From Polytrichum commune (taxonomy: Eukaryota; Streptophyta; Polytrichopsida; Polytrichales; Polytrichaceae): a stretch of 64,000 bases of DNA. Under the pieces are notes generated by a model. It was not told the DNA's origin and ran no database searches. It worked only from the letters and a program-made list of their open reading frames with translations. This document shows, piece after piece, positions 1 to 13,200 of this stretch. The stretch lies in NCBI GenBank assembly GCA_950295325.1, contig OX485804.1, positions 39,358,429 through 39,422,428 of the forward strand, written 5' to 3'. A program made the translations under genes and the position numbers. The first letter of the stretch is position 1, and each line of letters opens with the position of its first letter.

Positions 1-1281
1 AAGATTTGATGTGCAACCTTTAAAAGCCTCAATTACCCACTTGACCAACAAACTCTTAGTTGTTGCCTCCAGATCTATAAGATTGAGCCCCTCATGCTGA
101 AGTTTAGCACAACAGTCATTCCAGGCTACCTTTGCTCTAATGTGTCGTAATTGTCCACCGCAAAGGTAAATTTCTCAAGGCATATACATATATTTTTAAT
201 TTTTAATTTTTTTCTTGCACCCTAACATAATAAAAGTCTACACCATCTAGTGTAAATTGATCGAAATTTTATTTGAATGACTCTAACTTTATGGACCTTG
301 TAGTGGTTGGAATCCTTAAAAAAAATTCTTTGTTACAAACTTAATTAGTTTTGGATAGAAGCAATGTGAGTGACATGGATATTTTTGGTTTTCCCACCAA
401 ATTATGTAACTTGTAATTTAGTGTGTTATATCAAAGATCAAGTGTTTATGATAAGTCTTTGAATTTTCATTTTAATTTTGAAGGAAAATGCTTGTAAAAT
501 GAATTTGTGGAGACCAAGGATAAAAATCCATGTTCCAATTGCAATTGTTAAAAGCCCAAGGATAAAGATGTGATTGAAAACTATTTCTCTACAACTTCCT
601 CTTGTGAGCCAACATAAAATAAAGTTTATAACTCATGCATTATAGTTCATATTTGGTTTATGCCAAAACCCTCATGCTTTTAGGGGTTACTATAAAACTC
701 TCACCTAGAATACAACATCAATGCCCCCCCCCTCTTTAGTGAACAATGAAAGGCTCATCTCTTAAAACAACCGTATGAATTTCTATAGGTTGCATGTGAA
801 TTTAATATTTCTTTAAAAAAACTTGTAGACTCTTTATAGTAACTTGCAAACATGTGGTAATGTTTTCAAAATTGATAGGCTATTCACCTATATAAAATAG
901 TAAAATTTTATGGAAGTGTCACTTTTAGGCTCAACTACCTTAGGCAATGCTAAGATGTTCATACCGTTACTTAATTGTGTTAGTAAGCTCTTATTTCCAT
1001 TTATGTATAATTGTATAGATTAACAATGGGTAGTTGCAAGAGTGCTCTGCCCTAGTGTTATCTTGCGAATAAATGGGAATGTATTATACTTGCCAAAGAC
1101 TACAAGTTATATGACAAATGCATGCATTCGTGATTTTCCGTGTACCTAGTATAAGTAACATTTGAGGTAAAAAGATAGTGCTTGTTTTTACTTATACTAA
1201 GAGAGTGGTTTTTACTTGAGTGGACTATACTTAGCTCCTTAGGGATAAAGGCTAAACTTTAGCTCATTTCAGATACCATCA
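1..1281. other. AT-rich intergenic DNA, no gene seen
   Basis: Both strands hold only short open frames with many stops. There are no protein motifs, tRNA-like folds or paired terminal repeats that I can support. Confidence 0.6.
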
Positions 1282-1815
1282 CTACATTAAATGTTGCATT
1301 TAGTGTCACCAAATATGTTTGCCTTGCTCGTTATATATCCTTGTAATTTGTTTTGGACATTATAGATTTATAATGTTGTAGTTACCGTCACTTGCTAAGT
1401 AAATTTTCATCCAGTTTTCAATCATCCATGACAATGATTCATTTAAAAAAATAAAAATAAAATGCAGAACGTACCAAAACCCGATGAACCAAAAATAAAT
1501 TTGTAAGACAATATTTGTATACTTATTGGGAATGTGGCTTTGTCGTGAGAGGCTTTGTCCTAAACTGACATTTCAAAAGCAATTATCTTTATTTACAAGT
1601 TAAATTATATTAAAATGGTTTTTTCATTGATCTTTCATTGAGCTTCACCAAACCTTATCCATTGATTTTTGACATGAATTATCCGGGCCCTGTTACCACT
1701 CAAAACCAATCTCCACAATGCCTATATCCGATGATATAGAACAAAGCCAACAAATGTCTTCAATTATTATTATATTTTTACCATAGTGACATGAAATACA
1801 ATGTTTTAAGTGTAA
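1282..1815. mobile_element. Diverged MITE, family A (ACACTAAATATG ends)
   Basis: The left end (CTACATTAAATG, then TTTAGTGTCACC) and the following 150 bases match the two better copies at 17,647-18,026 and 24,404-24,781, including the phrase CAATCATCCATGACAAT. The right end near 1,785-1,815 (ATAGTGACATGAAATAC) matches their right ends. The middle (about 1,440-1,770) does not match and may be a later insertion. This is an old, degraded non-autonomous DNA element. Confidence 0.5.
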
Positions 1816-2071
1816 TGACCCATTCCCACCTTACCCTAAGGCACCCCGTTTTAGGGAATACCTAGGTTTTACCTAGCGGGCTTCTCCACCTTGTATATAA
1901 GCAATTACCAAGCCTAGGTGGCATCCAACCTGGCAGTTGCTAGACCCTTGGATTTATGCCATTAAATCCCGATCACGTGCAACTTAATAAATGGCCTTCC
2001 AAGTTCTTCACAAGTAAATAGTAGCCACCGAGATCTCTTGACACCGGCCAAGGTCATAATGGCCAAAGTAA

Positions 2072-2815
2072 GGTAGAGGGTGCTTAAACCAACACTTTAA
2101 CCTATTGCACATACATATGGCTACATGGTTGATATAATCTATATATATATATATATATTCATATTAGCCTTTGTTCTAAACATAGGTATAAAGAAACAAA
2201 AAAACATTTTCAGCCTCAATTAGATATTTGATGAATATTCGAAGTCAAAATCACTAGCTTCTTTAAACCAATAAATAGGCCCCGTGTATGATGACGACTT
2301 TGGATATGATCAGGACCCCCACCTTCATTGCCTAAACCCAACACAACATAGTTGGGTACTAAACCCAAGCTGGATCAAAAGCCCAACTAGTAACGGTGCG
2401 CAAAGCCACATGGCCATCTCCATGATCCCACCTAGCTCGCTTGCAAAACCATCACCTTGCATCCTGGGTACCAACCCCTTTTGTGCTTTGTGGGCCTACC
2501 TCCGTGACTTTATGAATAGAATGGCTATAACCCCCCCTCCTTGCAGTGTATAGAATGGCTAGAACATGCATTGACAAGCCATCCTAAACCCACCTCGAAC
2601 CACCCCGAGATAGAGTAGAGCACATTACCTACCCTACATGAAGGTAGTGGAGGTCGCTATGAGGCAGCGCCACTAATGACACAGTGAAGCGTCACTATGT
2701 GGGCCCACATACTCCCACACCATGGGGAACGCTTCAAGGTAGTAGAGTGCTGGTGATTGGGAGGCGTTTATAGGTGTTGGTTTTGGGGTGGGTGTTGGTT
2801 TTAGCACCCTCTACC
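2072..2815. mobile_element. TIR element, family C (GGTAGAGGGTGCT ends)
   Basis: GGTAGAGGGTGCTTAAACCA at the left end is repeated inverted at the right end with one difference in about 24 bases. A shorter relative with the same ends lies in an SGS3 intron at 25,794-25,981. No transposase is visible, so it is non-autonomous. It contains a short (AT)n run near 2,141-2,157. I could not fix a target-site duplication. Confidence 0.6.
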
Positions 2816-3016
2816 GTAGTTGTTGCCGGTGGAAGATTGTGAAACGGGTGAGCAAACGGGCTCACATTGTGCCAAGTGAGGTGATTTGCAACATTTACAA
2901 GAATCCTCGATGAAGCGATCGACCCGAATCAAAAAGCCCATGAACTCAATCGCCAATTAACCTCACCGATTTGGGAACCGGCGAATGGCCAACTCTAATA
3001 CATATGTTTTCTCATG

Positions 3017-3042
3017 GGAGAGAGAGAGAGAGAGAGAGAGAG
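3017..3042. repeat. (GA)n microsatellite
   Basis: About 13 uninterrupted GA dinucleotides. Confidence 0.9.
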
Positions 3043-3256
3043 TTTTGAGGACAAGTAGCGTAAAACGAAAGGACAATTCACAAAGAAAATGCGGGAGATA
3101 CTATAGAAAGTCTCACCCGAGCCCATTGTGAAGAAGAACGAAAGCGATGCCGGAAGGAAGACGTTGTCGCCCCTACGTGCACGGAGACTTGTGTGAAGAA
3201 ACCAAACCAACACTAGAAGTTTTAGTTGACCAAGTCACCTAAACATAGGACTGTTA

Positions 3257-3523
3257 CTCCCTCCGTCCTAAAATGATTGTCCAGTTTATATGCCCAGCTA
3301 GAAAGATGAGGCTTAAAGTCAAATATTTTCGCGTCAAGCTTTCATCATCAAGAAGTCTTTCGACACCACAACTGTGAGAGGGAGGGGGGAGGGGACGTTT
3401 CGGAATAGTTGATGTTTTTATTATTATTATAGGAGTCATACTTACAACTACTCGGTCAATGGTCAGCGGACCTTAATGCCGCCACAGTTAGGAACACGGA
3501 CAATCGTTTTGAGACGGAGGGAG
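3257..3523. mobile_element. Stowaway-type MITE (Tc1/Mariner)
   Basis: The element begins CTCCCTCCGTCC and ends in its inverted form (GACGGAGGGAG). It is 267 bp long and flanked on both sides by TA, the Tc1/Mariner target duplication. CTCCCTCCGT is the classic Stowaway terminus in plants. The inner parts of the ends (AAAATGATTGTCC / GGACAATCGTTTT) also pair, giving roughly 26 bp of imperfect terminal repeat. There is no coding content. Confidence 0.92.
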
Positions 3524-3954
3524 TAGTGTGTCTTAACATCATGTGAGGATGAAAGACTTTCAATAAAGTCCCAACAACCAAGTGGCAATGGTTATGGATA
3601 ATACTATGACGCCGTGTGAAATGCGAGGTTAATTTCCTAGCTTGGGTATGCTAAAAAACCCACTACTGGACCATCATCCCCCATGTAAACACGGCCCCCA
3701 AGACTTTTTTCTTGGAATGATATTATTACACAATAAATCTAGGCTTAATTAGCAAGGGTCGGGTGAGGAGAAGGGGGGGCTTGACATCTCTCTCCCCAAA
3801 GGGCATAGCCAGAAATAGAGAGAAGGGCATCCCATCCCGAAAACCAACATGTGTCGGGCCCCGGACCATCATGTGTAGGTTTAGGGTTTAAGTCCCGGGT
3901 ACATAGATATCTCTAGATTCACTAGGTTGTTAACTTACCAACGTTTTTGTTTTT

Positions 3955-4150
3955 GTTGGTTAGTGTCCGGGAGATTTTTGGGCATAATCGGTTGAGAACC
4001 TAGTGTTTCCAATATAAACCGGTTAAATGTTGACATTTTTTGGGGTTAAATTGAGGAATATTCTTCATATTCTTCTAAATTAGTTGATAGTTTTGATGAA
4101 GTCTTGAATCTAAACTAGTTATTTCTCAAACTCAACCGGTTCATTTATAA
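3955..4150 (-). repeat. Dispersed repeat with AACCGGTT-like motifs (copy 1)
   Basis: Read on the minus strand, this matches 35,785-35,975 and 47,955-48,115. The shared order is GAACCGGTTGAGTTTGAGAA, a central GAATAT segment, GATGTCAACATTTAACCGGT, then CACTAGG and a segment ending in ATTATGCCCAAA. No terminal repeats were recognised, so its class is unknown. Confidence 0.6.
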
Positions 4151-4879
4151 TTGCACTAAATATTCCTACTAGTGAGGGCTGCAATAATTTTCTAGTCAAG
4201 GTGGAATTAACTTGGGTCCAAGATCTCAGGTCTTCTCCTAATGCTTCCTGAAGACTTTTGACCAAGACAGTGAAAATTCTTTATGTGATAAAAGTGGCAC
4301 GAAGTAAAATAATTAGCCACTTTCATTTTATATAGTAACAATCAATGTGGCCCACGCTAACTTTCTACTCAAAATTTAGAGTGGGTTGGAATTTGATTGT
4401 GGTCCACATTAATTCTTATTATGAAAATTAGTCCAAAAGTCCCGACATTCTATGCATACTATCCTTAATACATACCATATCCCCCACCTCATATACACCT
4501 TAATAGTCTCCGTAAGCCCCGTCAACCCAAAATGCAATCTAGCTCTCCATAAAAGCTTCCAAACTATGGGCCTCACCATATTAAGAGGCCTTTGAGCTCT
4601 CTCACCCCCGTTAGACCCCTCAATCACTCACTACCCTATCAATCAAACTCTTACCATCTCCCAAATCCCATAACACATCTCACAAGAACTATATGACCAC
4701 ATCAAATCTAATATATTGAATGGCATCACACCCTCACGATCCACGCTCCAATAAGTTTTCCTCACCTACCTACTTGACATCATAAGAGAATCCCTAAAAT
4801 CCTAGAACCGATCCATGATTTCTTTCACAAACCACACCAACACCTCAACCTACCAACAATCCAACCTACAAACCCAACC

Positions 4880-6930
4880 TCAAATACATGCTCCGACCCT
4901 ATCACATGCATAACATGGAACTGTGAACACATCAATACGAGCATACAAGACATCCACCAGCCTCCCATCATAAATGAAACCCCAACGCTACTCATATTCA
5001 CTCAAAAAACAAAAATTCCCAGAGATAAATCCACAAAATACATTGACATGCAATTCCCATCATATAAAGTAATATAAAATGACACAATCAATTTTCTTAC
5101 ATGCCTAAGACTACCTTACATCCAATACACAAATCTATTGCCTTCTCCGGTAACATCTTCAAATTAGCAACACCCATTGAGCTTCCCCCCTATCTACAAA
5201 TCATCACAATCGCCAACAACCCTGCTCTCCATGTTAGTAATTCATGTCTATGTGCTAACCCATGATGAAGATATACACTTTATACTCGTATATAAATACC
5301 CAACCCATCTCCCAATACTCACCGGAGACTTAAGCACATATGTTTTCCTTATTGGGTGCTACAACCAACAATCCCTAACGCCGACAACAAATGATGATAC
5401 AGAATAACAAGTATTTACCAAGGAACTGCAACTTTCACCAATCCCCAACAATACACCACTCACCAGACAAGGGGGACCCAACTATACCCACACTAGCCTA
5501 ATAGACAGATGCTATATGCCCCACTCTCACGCAACCAATCATCAATGAAACACCAACACACAACTCAACCTCAATTCGGTTCACTTCCTGGTATCTCTAC
5601 AATCCCCCCCCCCCTCAATTCATTGCCCGCATGCCCCCACACCATTAACAAAATACAACCTTTCAATTCACATATCCCATACCAAAAACAAAAACACAAA
5701 ACTTCCTCATCAACTTCGATGAATCAAACTTTATAAGTATCTCACAACTCACCAACCTACTACAAACAACCACATATCTCTCCTTGAGAATTGGCTAGAA
5801 AACACACACAAAAAAATTTAACCTCATAATAGACTCCATCAATGAATGAAACCATCGTACAAACATGCGCCGCACCCCCCCCCCCCCCGCTCACCCTTAC
5901 ACCACAAACAAAAGCCAAGGAAGTTTCCAACCTCGCAAACTCCACAACCAATGGGAAAAAAGAAAAAAAACCCCCAAAAAACCACCTTAGCACCCATCAC
6001 AAGATCTGTACAACCATCAAGACCATCACATACCCAACTCCCCCCAATTGGCAACTCAAACATGCTATCCAAGATCTACAAAACATTCCCACACACACCC
6101 CCAACACCCAAAACCAATGACCCACTTGAAATACAACCTTGGCTAGACACCCTAGCAAACATAGTAAAAAAATGCCAGAGCATAAGCCTGCAAAATCATC
6201 ACTTTATGAACAATAAAAAATGCAAGAAAACAATCACAAAATGCAAATCCATTCTAGACTGGAATACAATAAATATACACAAACAAATCTTTCACCCCAA
6301 GACTCCACAACCCTCGATTGCCTTGTAGACAAAGCAGGCGACCTAGCAACACATCTTGATGCAATTGCAAACATCGTGTACTCCATGCAAAAAGAATCCT
6401 TCCAAAGACAAACACCACTTTGCATTTACACCACAAATCATCCCAACGAATGCACATTGCCTCATCTTTCACAAGAAACACACATTGCCTCATCTTTCAC
6501 AAAAGTCATCTATGACACATGCCTCAAAAACCTTTCAAAATGCAAGTCTTCGGGACCAGACGGCATACCAAACAATATCCTCAAAGCACTACCAAACAAC
6601 TTCCATGATGTACCTATTTTTCATACAAATCTTCCATTAGAAAGAATCTGACCACCTATTGAAATTTGAAAATAAAATATACATTGGATATTTTCATATT
6701 TTGAGGTCAGCCCCCCTTAGGTCAAAATCTTGGCTTCGCCCTTGACACCACATTCCCTCGCAACAAATCCTCACTTTACGATGAATGACACACATACTCC
6801 GCCTCGTCCCACACCAAAGATCCAACATGGGAAAAAATCTCAACAAACTTGTCACATTCAACATTACTGCACTACCTCAAATGTAAGATCATACCAACAT
6901 CTGTATCGTAACCCTCATAGAATTCCAAGC
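4880..6930 (+). mobile_element. LINE fragment A: AP endonuclease plus start of reverse transcriptase
   Basis: The strand is strongly A/C-rich. Near 4,909 one frame reads ITWNCEHINT, a typical start of a LINE APE-type endonuclease, followed by PTLLIFTQKTKIPRDKSTKY. Later pieces include PTHLPILTGDLS, resembling the GDFN endonuclease block, and GGPNYTHTSLID in the C-terminal part of that domain. Near 6,540-6,600 SGPDGIPNNILKALP matches the conserved entry to the reverse transcriptase domain (SPGPDGIP). The reading moves among frames, so it is decayed. A small insertion sits at about 6,648-6,745, after which A/C-rich LINE-like sequence resumes to about 6,930. The catalytic RT core and everything 3' are absent. 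A 28-bp direct duplication (CACATTGCCTCATCTTTCAC) lies at 6,453-6,508. The composition and residue bias match LINE fragment B at 42,660-44,870. Confidence 0.8.
6648..6745 (-). mobile_element. Small DNA-element end inserted in the LINE
   Basis: Read on the minus strand this begins AGGGCGAAGCCAAGATTTTG, then CTAAGGGGGGCTGACCTC and an AAAATATGAAAATATCC stretch. The phrase resembles the GGCGGAGCCAGGATTTT ends common in plant hAT-like non-autonomous elements. Only one end is visible. The class is my inference. Confidence 0.4.
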
Positions 6931-6989
6931 TAAATTTCATACTAAATTTCATACTCCGTTGACTGTGATATAATGAATAAAATTTGAAA

Positions 6990-7090
6990 ATGTAGTCCAA
7001 TCTCTTTTGAACATGTGTCTTCATGGTGCTTATATTTTGATCTTCACGTATCAAATATAGGTGTCCGATGAAGAAATGTAACCAAATAAC
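6990..7090. repeat. Fragment of long-inverted-repeat family G
   Basis: AGTCCAATCTCTTTTGAACA and ATATAGGTGTCC match the inner parts of the arms of the 23,284-23,921 inverted repeat and of the copy at 10,255-10,610. It lies about 150 bp upstream of the PDX3 start codon, so it may fall in the promoter or 5' leader. Confidence 0.5.
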
Positions 7091-7240
7091 ATCCGCATTG
7101 CCTTAAACCCTTCCTAACCTCAGGAGGGGTTTAAGTTACTTTTCTTAGGCTTTTTGTACTAGACTTTTAGGAGAAGACTTTTTGTATGGTTTAGTCTTTC
7201 CCTTTTGGCTCACTCCCATTCCCATCGTGTGCACAGGACC

Positions 7241-10200
7241 ATGGCCGCAAGGATTCTTCTGGGCTCTGCACTTCGCTCTCCCACCTTTGCTCATTCAATC
7301 AAAATTCTTCCTCGTTGCTCAAAAATTCAGGTGAGTGGACTCTGCTTCCTGTCATCTCATCATTCTGAACTTCATTCACAACGGAAATTTAGAAGCATTG
7401 TATCCACTTCAGAGAGTTTTTCTTTTTGGGTCTTGCGGATTTGAGAGGCAGGGATGCGTTTGCAAAGTTGCCGTTGTAGTGAAATTGGTGTAGATCCTGA
7501 TGCAAGAATTCGGAGTCTTATATGGCCTTTCAGGTAGTGTTTGGTGTGGTGAAGAAAGAATCAAATGAAATCTGTGCAGTTAATTCAGAAGGATGGCATT
7601 TAATTTAGGGTTGTTTGCAGCTTTGGTTTCGGGGTTACAAGTTTAAGAGAATATCACGTGAAATAAATTCTCGTTGTAGTACAATTGACATTGATGCTGA
7701 TGAGAGAATTTGGAGTCTTATATGGATCCTGAGGAAGTATTTTGGTGTGGTAGCGAAGGATTTTTGTGCATTTTGTGCAGAGAGATGAGATTTTGGGTCA
7801 GGATTTGATTTCCAGCTTGGGTTTAGGGATTCACAAGTTTGAGAGAATGGGGGAAAATCGGCATTGACTAGTAAGTACTCGAAAGATTGAGCAAGTATTC
7901 GGTTTTATGAAATTATTGTGCATGTAATGCAGAAAGATGGGATACATGTTCCTGAAATTTCCATTATAGCAAGGAATAGTGGCATTGACTGGCAAGTACT
8001 GGGAAATTCTGAAGTCTTTTGTGAATTGAGGAAGAATTTGGTGTTGTGAAGTTTTCTGTGTGTTTAATGCAGAGAGATGGGAATTTTTTTTAGTTGCTTT
8101 CACAATTGCCATTGAAAGGCGATTTCTGATAGAATTTGCAGTTCTTTTGCGAATCGAGGAACAATTCGGTGTTGAGAATTCTGTGTATCGGGGTTGTTTC
8201 CAGCTTGGGTTTTGGGGTTTACAGGTTTTAGAGAATGGGCTGCGCACAATTTCAATGGTAGTAAGGACAATTGGCATTGACTGGGTAGTACTGGAAGAAT
8301 CTCAAGTCATTTTGTGAATCGAAGAAGTACTTGGCGCGGTGAAGAATGAACTTGTGCATCTAATGCAGAAAAGAGGGTTTTGTCCAGCTTGAGTTTTTGG
8401 GGTGTGCACAATTGCCACTGCAACAAGGAAAATTTGTCATTGGCTGGCAAGCACTGGGAGAGTTAAGAGTTTACTCTTAAGTTGAGGGGGTATTCGGTGT
8501 CGTGAAATTTTTGTGGATTTAATGCAGAGAGATGGGATTTGGTTTAGGGTTTTCAGATTCATGTTTTTCTCTAGGGCTTATCTGTATGGTGATTGGCTCT
8601 CAACACTGGTTTGGGGTTGGGCAGCCACAGTGGGGAACCACAACCAAAATACCGCAATTTTCAAGAGACCGAAATTCTTTATTTTGTCAGACGACGGCAC
8701 TTGGCTCTAGTCAGACGTGTTGGAAGTCGTCTACATCAACTGGAATTATAGAACGAATTTCTGCTCACGGGTACTCTAAATTCTATCTTTTCACGTCCTG
8801 TGATTTTGTGCATATGATGATGCCCTCATGTGTAGTTGGCAATCATCTTTCGTCGATGCCTCTTTTTGAAATTTCAAAGAGATCGCAAGTTCAGTTGGTT
8901 GGGATTCTCTTCTGATTCCTGGTATGGCCCTTTGCGCTAATATTTACATTTTAAAGGCTTGTTCATTTTGATTCAAGAAGGGTTTAGGATTGCATGAATA
9001 CAGGATTTGCAACTCATTTTTTTAGCTGGTGTGTTGCACATTGTTATTACTAGTGTCATTATTCACTCCATTCGTGGAAAATGTTGATGACATTTTTGGT
9101 CTACACTTCTGGAAGGAGAATAGTTTTGCAGATATACAAAGAAATTGCGTCTATCTCACGTTATTAGCAACTTGTTTGTCTTGATGGATTGTGCAGGAGT
9201 AGCAGCAATATGGCGAGCACAATGCCGCAACCATCTAAGGATGCAGACATTATTTCATATCTTTCCCAAGCGGAGGCCACAGTGATTGATGAGGTTCTTA
9301 TGGGAGAACTTGGATTTTCAATTGATCAGCTAATGGTAAAACTGCAAACCCATATCTCAGCAATTTCTTGCTCTTGTGGGACCTTGGTCACTTGTATAAG
9401 GGCCCCTGAATAGGTATATATCAATTGTAGACTAATTTGTAAATCAATCTTTCACCTTGAATGCTTTTGTGCTTGAAAGTTCACTTGTAAGAATCAATTA
9501 GTAGACCTTCAAATTTGGTAATTTGTTAGACACAATCAGGACCCAGCATTAAAAGCATTCAGGTTTTTTGTGATGTGAGAAAGTCTTGCCTGATAGAAGT
9601 ATTTCTGTGACTGTAATAGGAGCTGGCAGGATTGAGTGTGGCATCATCAATTGCAGAGGTATGACGACCTGTCCTTCTAGCAAAAAATTTAGCAGAATTT
9701 GGGATTTGTGTTAAACCTTGAAGATTTGCAATACTGTCGGAGTGAGGCTAGTTCATCACTGGGGTGATGAAATATATATTTATTTGGAGGAAATCCTTTC
9801 ATAATGCTCAATTGAAAAGTTCCAAGAATTTCATCACAGTTCAAAAGTGAATTGAAAACAAGCAATGTCCTGTAAATCAGACAAAGACAACACCCACATT
9901 GCATTTGGTTCGTTGCTCTTACATCAAAGGTTTTATTTTCCAAGATTTCATCTGGCTCATAGCTCCAAGATATTGCATATTCTATATATTTGATTTCATA
10001 ATTAAAATCAGAGGGTCACTTTAAGTTTTGACAAACAAGGGTCACTGCTATGGTATCAATTTGGGACATGTTGTGCCAGGTGTATGGAGTCAAGGCATAC
10101 CCTCGAGTACTTGTCATATGTGGACCTGGCAACAATGGTGGGGACGGGCTTGTGGCTGCGCGACACCTGTACCACTTTGGATACAAACCCTTTATTTGCT

Positions 10201-13200
10201 ATCCAAAGCGTACAAATAAACCTATTTACCAAGGACTCATAACTCAGGTTTGTTCAACTAAAATTGGCATAAGCTAGATGGGTCTTAAATGGTCACTTTT
10301 TCCTACTAGCCACTTCTCCTAGGATATGAAATATGCGATTAGTACAAGATGGTTACCAAATCCAAATATAGGCCGTTGCCACGTTCCTCGTAATTTTCAG
10401 TGCTCATATTAATATCTTGTTCATTATCAAAGTGGAGATTCTTGTGCTCATTAAATGGTCATTTAGGTCCCCCCCAAATTATGCTTACTATTGAGCCTAG
10501 TATGATTATCTTATTTTGAGCACCCAGTCCAATCTCTTTTGAACACATGTCTTTTTGGTGTCAATTCTTGGAGCCACACCAAAACCACATACCACTCTAT
10601 TATAGGTGTTTAATTCAGATAAATAACCAAATTAGGCGTGTCTACCTTATATTGATTCTCATATTGCTTCCTTTCATGAAGTTGAAACATGATTTGGCAG
10701 ATTTTGTCACAATTGCGGTACATGACAGGATGTGAGGACCATTGTAATCTAGCGATGTGAGATGCGGTAGTGGGTCACAAATAAGTAGCAGAAGTTTGAT
10801 CATGAGTTTTGAATGAACATGACTTTTGAAGTTTGTTGTCACTATCTCTTTGGATTGAAAAAGCTTTCGAATTAGTAGATTCACATAGTCAACTTTTCAA
10901 AGAGTAGAACAAGTGTCTGATAACATGAAGTGTTTATGTTTACAGCTGGAGAGCTTGTTGATACCTTTTCTTTTGGCAGATGAGCTACCCTTAAGGCTCA
11001 CAGATAAATTTGACCTTGTCATCGATGCCATGTTTGGGTTTTCTTTCCATGGTGGGTTGATTTTCCACCACCCACAGACTATTTTTATGTTTTCTTAGTA
11101 GATTGGGTACATCAGATGTCATTTTGAATCTTGTGACTGAGTACATTGCTGTACCTAACTTACGGGCACTTTACACTAGCGCTTAAGGGCTTGTGACCAT
11201 TTAAATGTTAAAACCTCTCATTGGTGGAAAATGCTGAGACCGCCCCAATTCACTTTACCCTAGCAGTTTAGGGACTAAAGGATCAAGGAAGATTGAATGG
11301 ATGAGAAAACTACATGGAGTCCTACCTGGCATGTAATGGACGAAGTTTCTCGGTTCACCAATTTTGCGTTGAAGCCCACCTCAAAGAGGTGGATCTAACA
11401 CAAAACTGGGTGACCACGAGACTTCATAGTCTCTTCACAACCCTTGATTTATTGAAACTTATTGCGTAGAAGGGTCCACATGAATAGGATGTTATGAAAT
11501 AGCATTCAGTTGAGGGCGTGGTCATGTATGTCTTTACATTACACTTGAAGGCCCGTGACCGCACAAATTTGAAGTTCAATTTTCCATGGTTCGGCCTTCA
11601 GATGAGTTTGAAGGGTCCTCACAATTTTGTTGTCATGGCCCTTGGCCATAGTATAAAGTGGTCCTTAATATGGTAGTGTCGCAGGTTAGTCTCATTTGTT
11701 GTATTTTCAATCAGCTTGAGACTGAATAAAATATTTTATGATTTAGTTCCTTCACATATATATTTTTAAATTGTTAATTTGTGCAGGTATACCTCGCCCA
11801 CCTTTTGACAAATTACTGCAACAATTAATAGTACCTGTGGGCATAAAGGCAGAGGCAATGGGAGTGCCACCTGTCGTGTCTGTTGATATACCCTCTGGCT
11901 GGCATGTCGAGAATGGAGATACAGAGGGCACTGGTTTTCTACCTGAGATGTTGGTATTTACATTCATACCTCACTTTCATAAAAGAACAAAATCAAAATC
12001 TGTTGGAATTTGTAAGGATATCAGAGTGTTCTGTTATCTCAATGTGACTTTTCATCAGAAGTTTGACCCTATGATTTTCCATTTGTTGTTTTGCAAACAA
12101 CATAAACAATTTTCTTTGCAATTGTGGTGTGTACTCGGAGGTAACCTATTTGAATGAGAAGCAACCTATTTCGTGAGGTTCATTGATGGTTAACCCTCAA
12201 CAGACCATTAATAGAATGTTCTTGCATGTAGACCTCCACACTACTTAAAGAACCAATGAGGCTCAATGTATGACCTGTATACACAATTTCCATGTGCCCT
12301 AAGCATGTCTAAAAATCCATATTTTTATCTTTAATTTTTTAATTTTTATATATTTATGGTTTCAAGACTTTATCTAGTTTGTAACCTCATGTCAAGGAGA
12401 AATTAAAAGATACTCATATGTGACAAGTATTGATGGTCAAAATTTGAAGTATGTTTTTTTTGCATTCAAGGCACCCAGCTGTGTATTTGAACCCAAATCT
12501 ACAATAATATGAAGACATCCAACTGGTTTGAAAAGTGCACCCAAAGAATAGATTGATTTTAGATTGTGTCACTCTCAACAAAGTTAGCTAAAAATGGATG
12601 TATGTAACTCAATTAATCATCTGGCTTTCTTGCAGGTCTCATTGACTGCACCCAAGCTTTGTGCAAAAAAGTTTCGGGGTGCTCATCATTTTCTCGGAGG
12701 CCGATTTGTTCCTCCTGCAATTGTTGACAAGTTTTCTCTTGTTCTACCCCCGTATCCTGGTCACTCAATGTGTGTGCGTGTGGGTAATGGAAAAACTGTT
12801 GACGTGGCAGCCCTCAGATTAAACTATGTGGGCTTTGAGCTTCTAGAAGAACAAGCCAGGAAGGACCCTATGGAGCAGGTAAATATAATTGAAGGTCTGA
12901 ACTAGCATTTTAGGTGCCTTCAAAAGTTTGTCATCAAATTCGTTTTTAAATAGCCTGTCTTTTGGCCAAAGTCAAACGCCTCTCCTTGATTTCAGTAAAA
13001 TTGGGAGTCCCGACACCACATGAACGCTCAAACATTTTAAAATGTCAAAAGTGAAGTTAAACTCCTTATCAAACCCTGAGTGTTTGAGAGACTTCAAGGA
13101 TATCTCTATCGGCACCCAAAAATTTGCAAAAAAGATCTACATGATGCGAATGGTTACAATAATAAATGAGTGAGGCTATGTGCAATTGTGAACATGAGAA

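Noticed and set aside
5875-5890. C/G homopolymer runs (also 23,735-23,755 and 42,286-42,301) as meaningful elements
   Set aside because: Simple slippage or assembly-prone tracts with no conserved context.
5842-6328. Overlapping Pro/Thr-rich frames suggesting a proline-rich protein
   Set aside because: Alternative frames of the A/C-rich decayed LINE; no independent motif.
8531-8624. Extending PDX3 exon 2 upstream to 8,532 (a frame-compatible AG/ATG)
   Set aside because: Acceptor context (GCAGAGAG) is poor and the segment belongs to the intronic tandem repeat.
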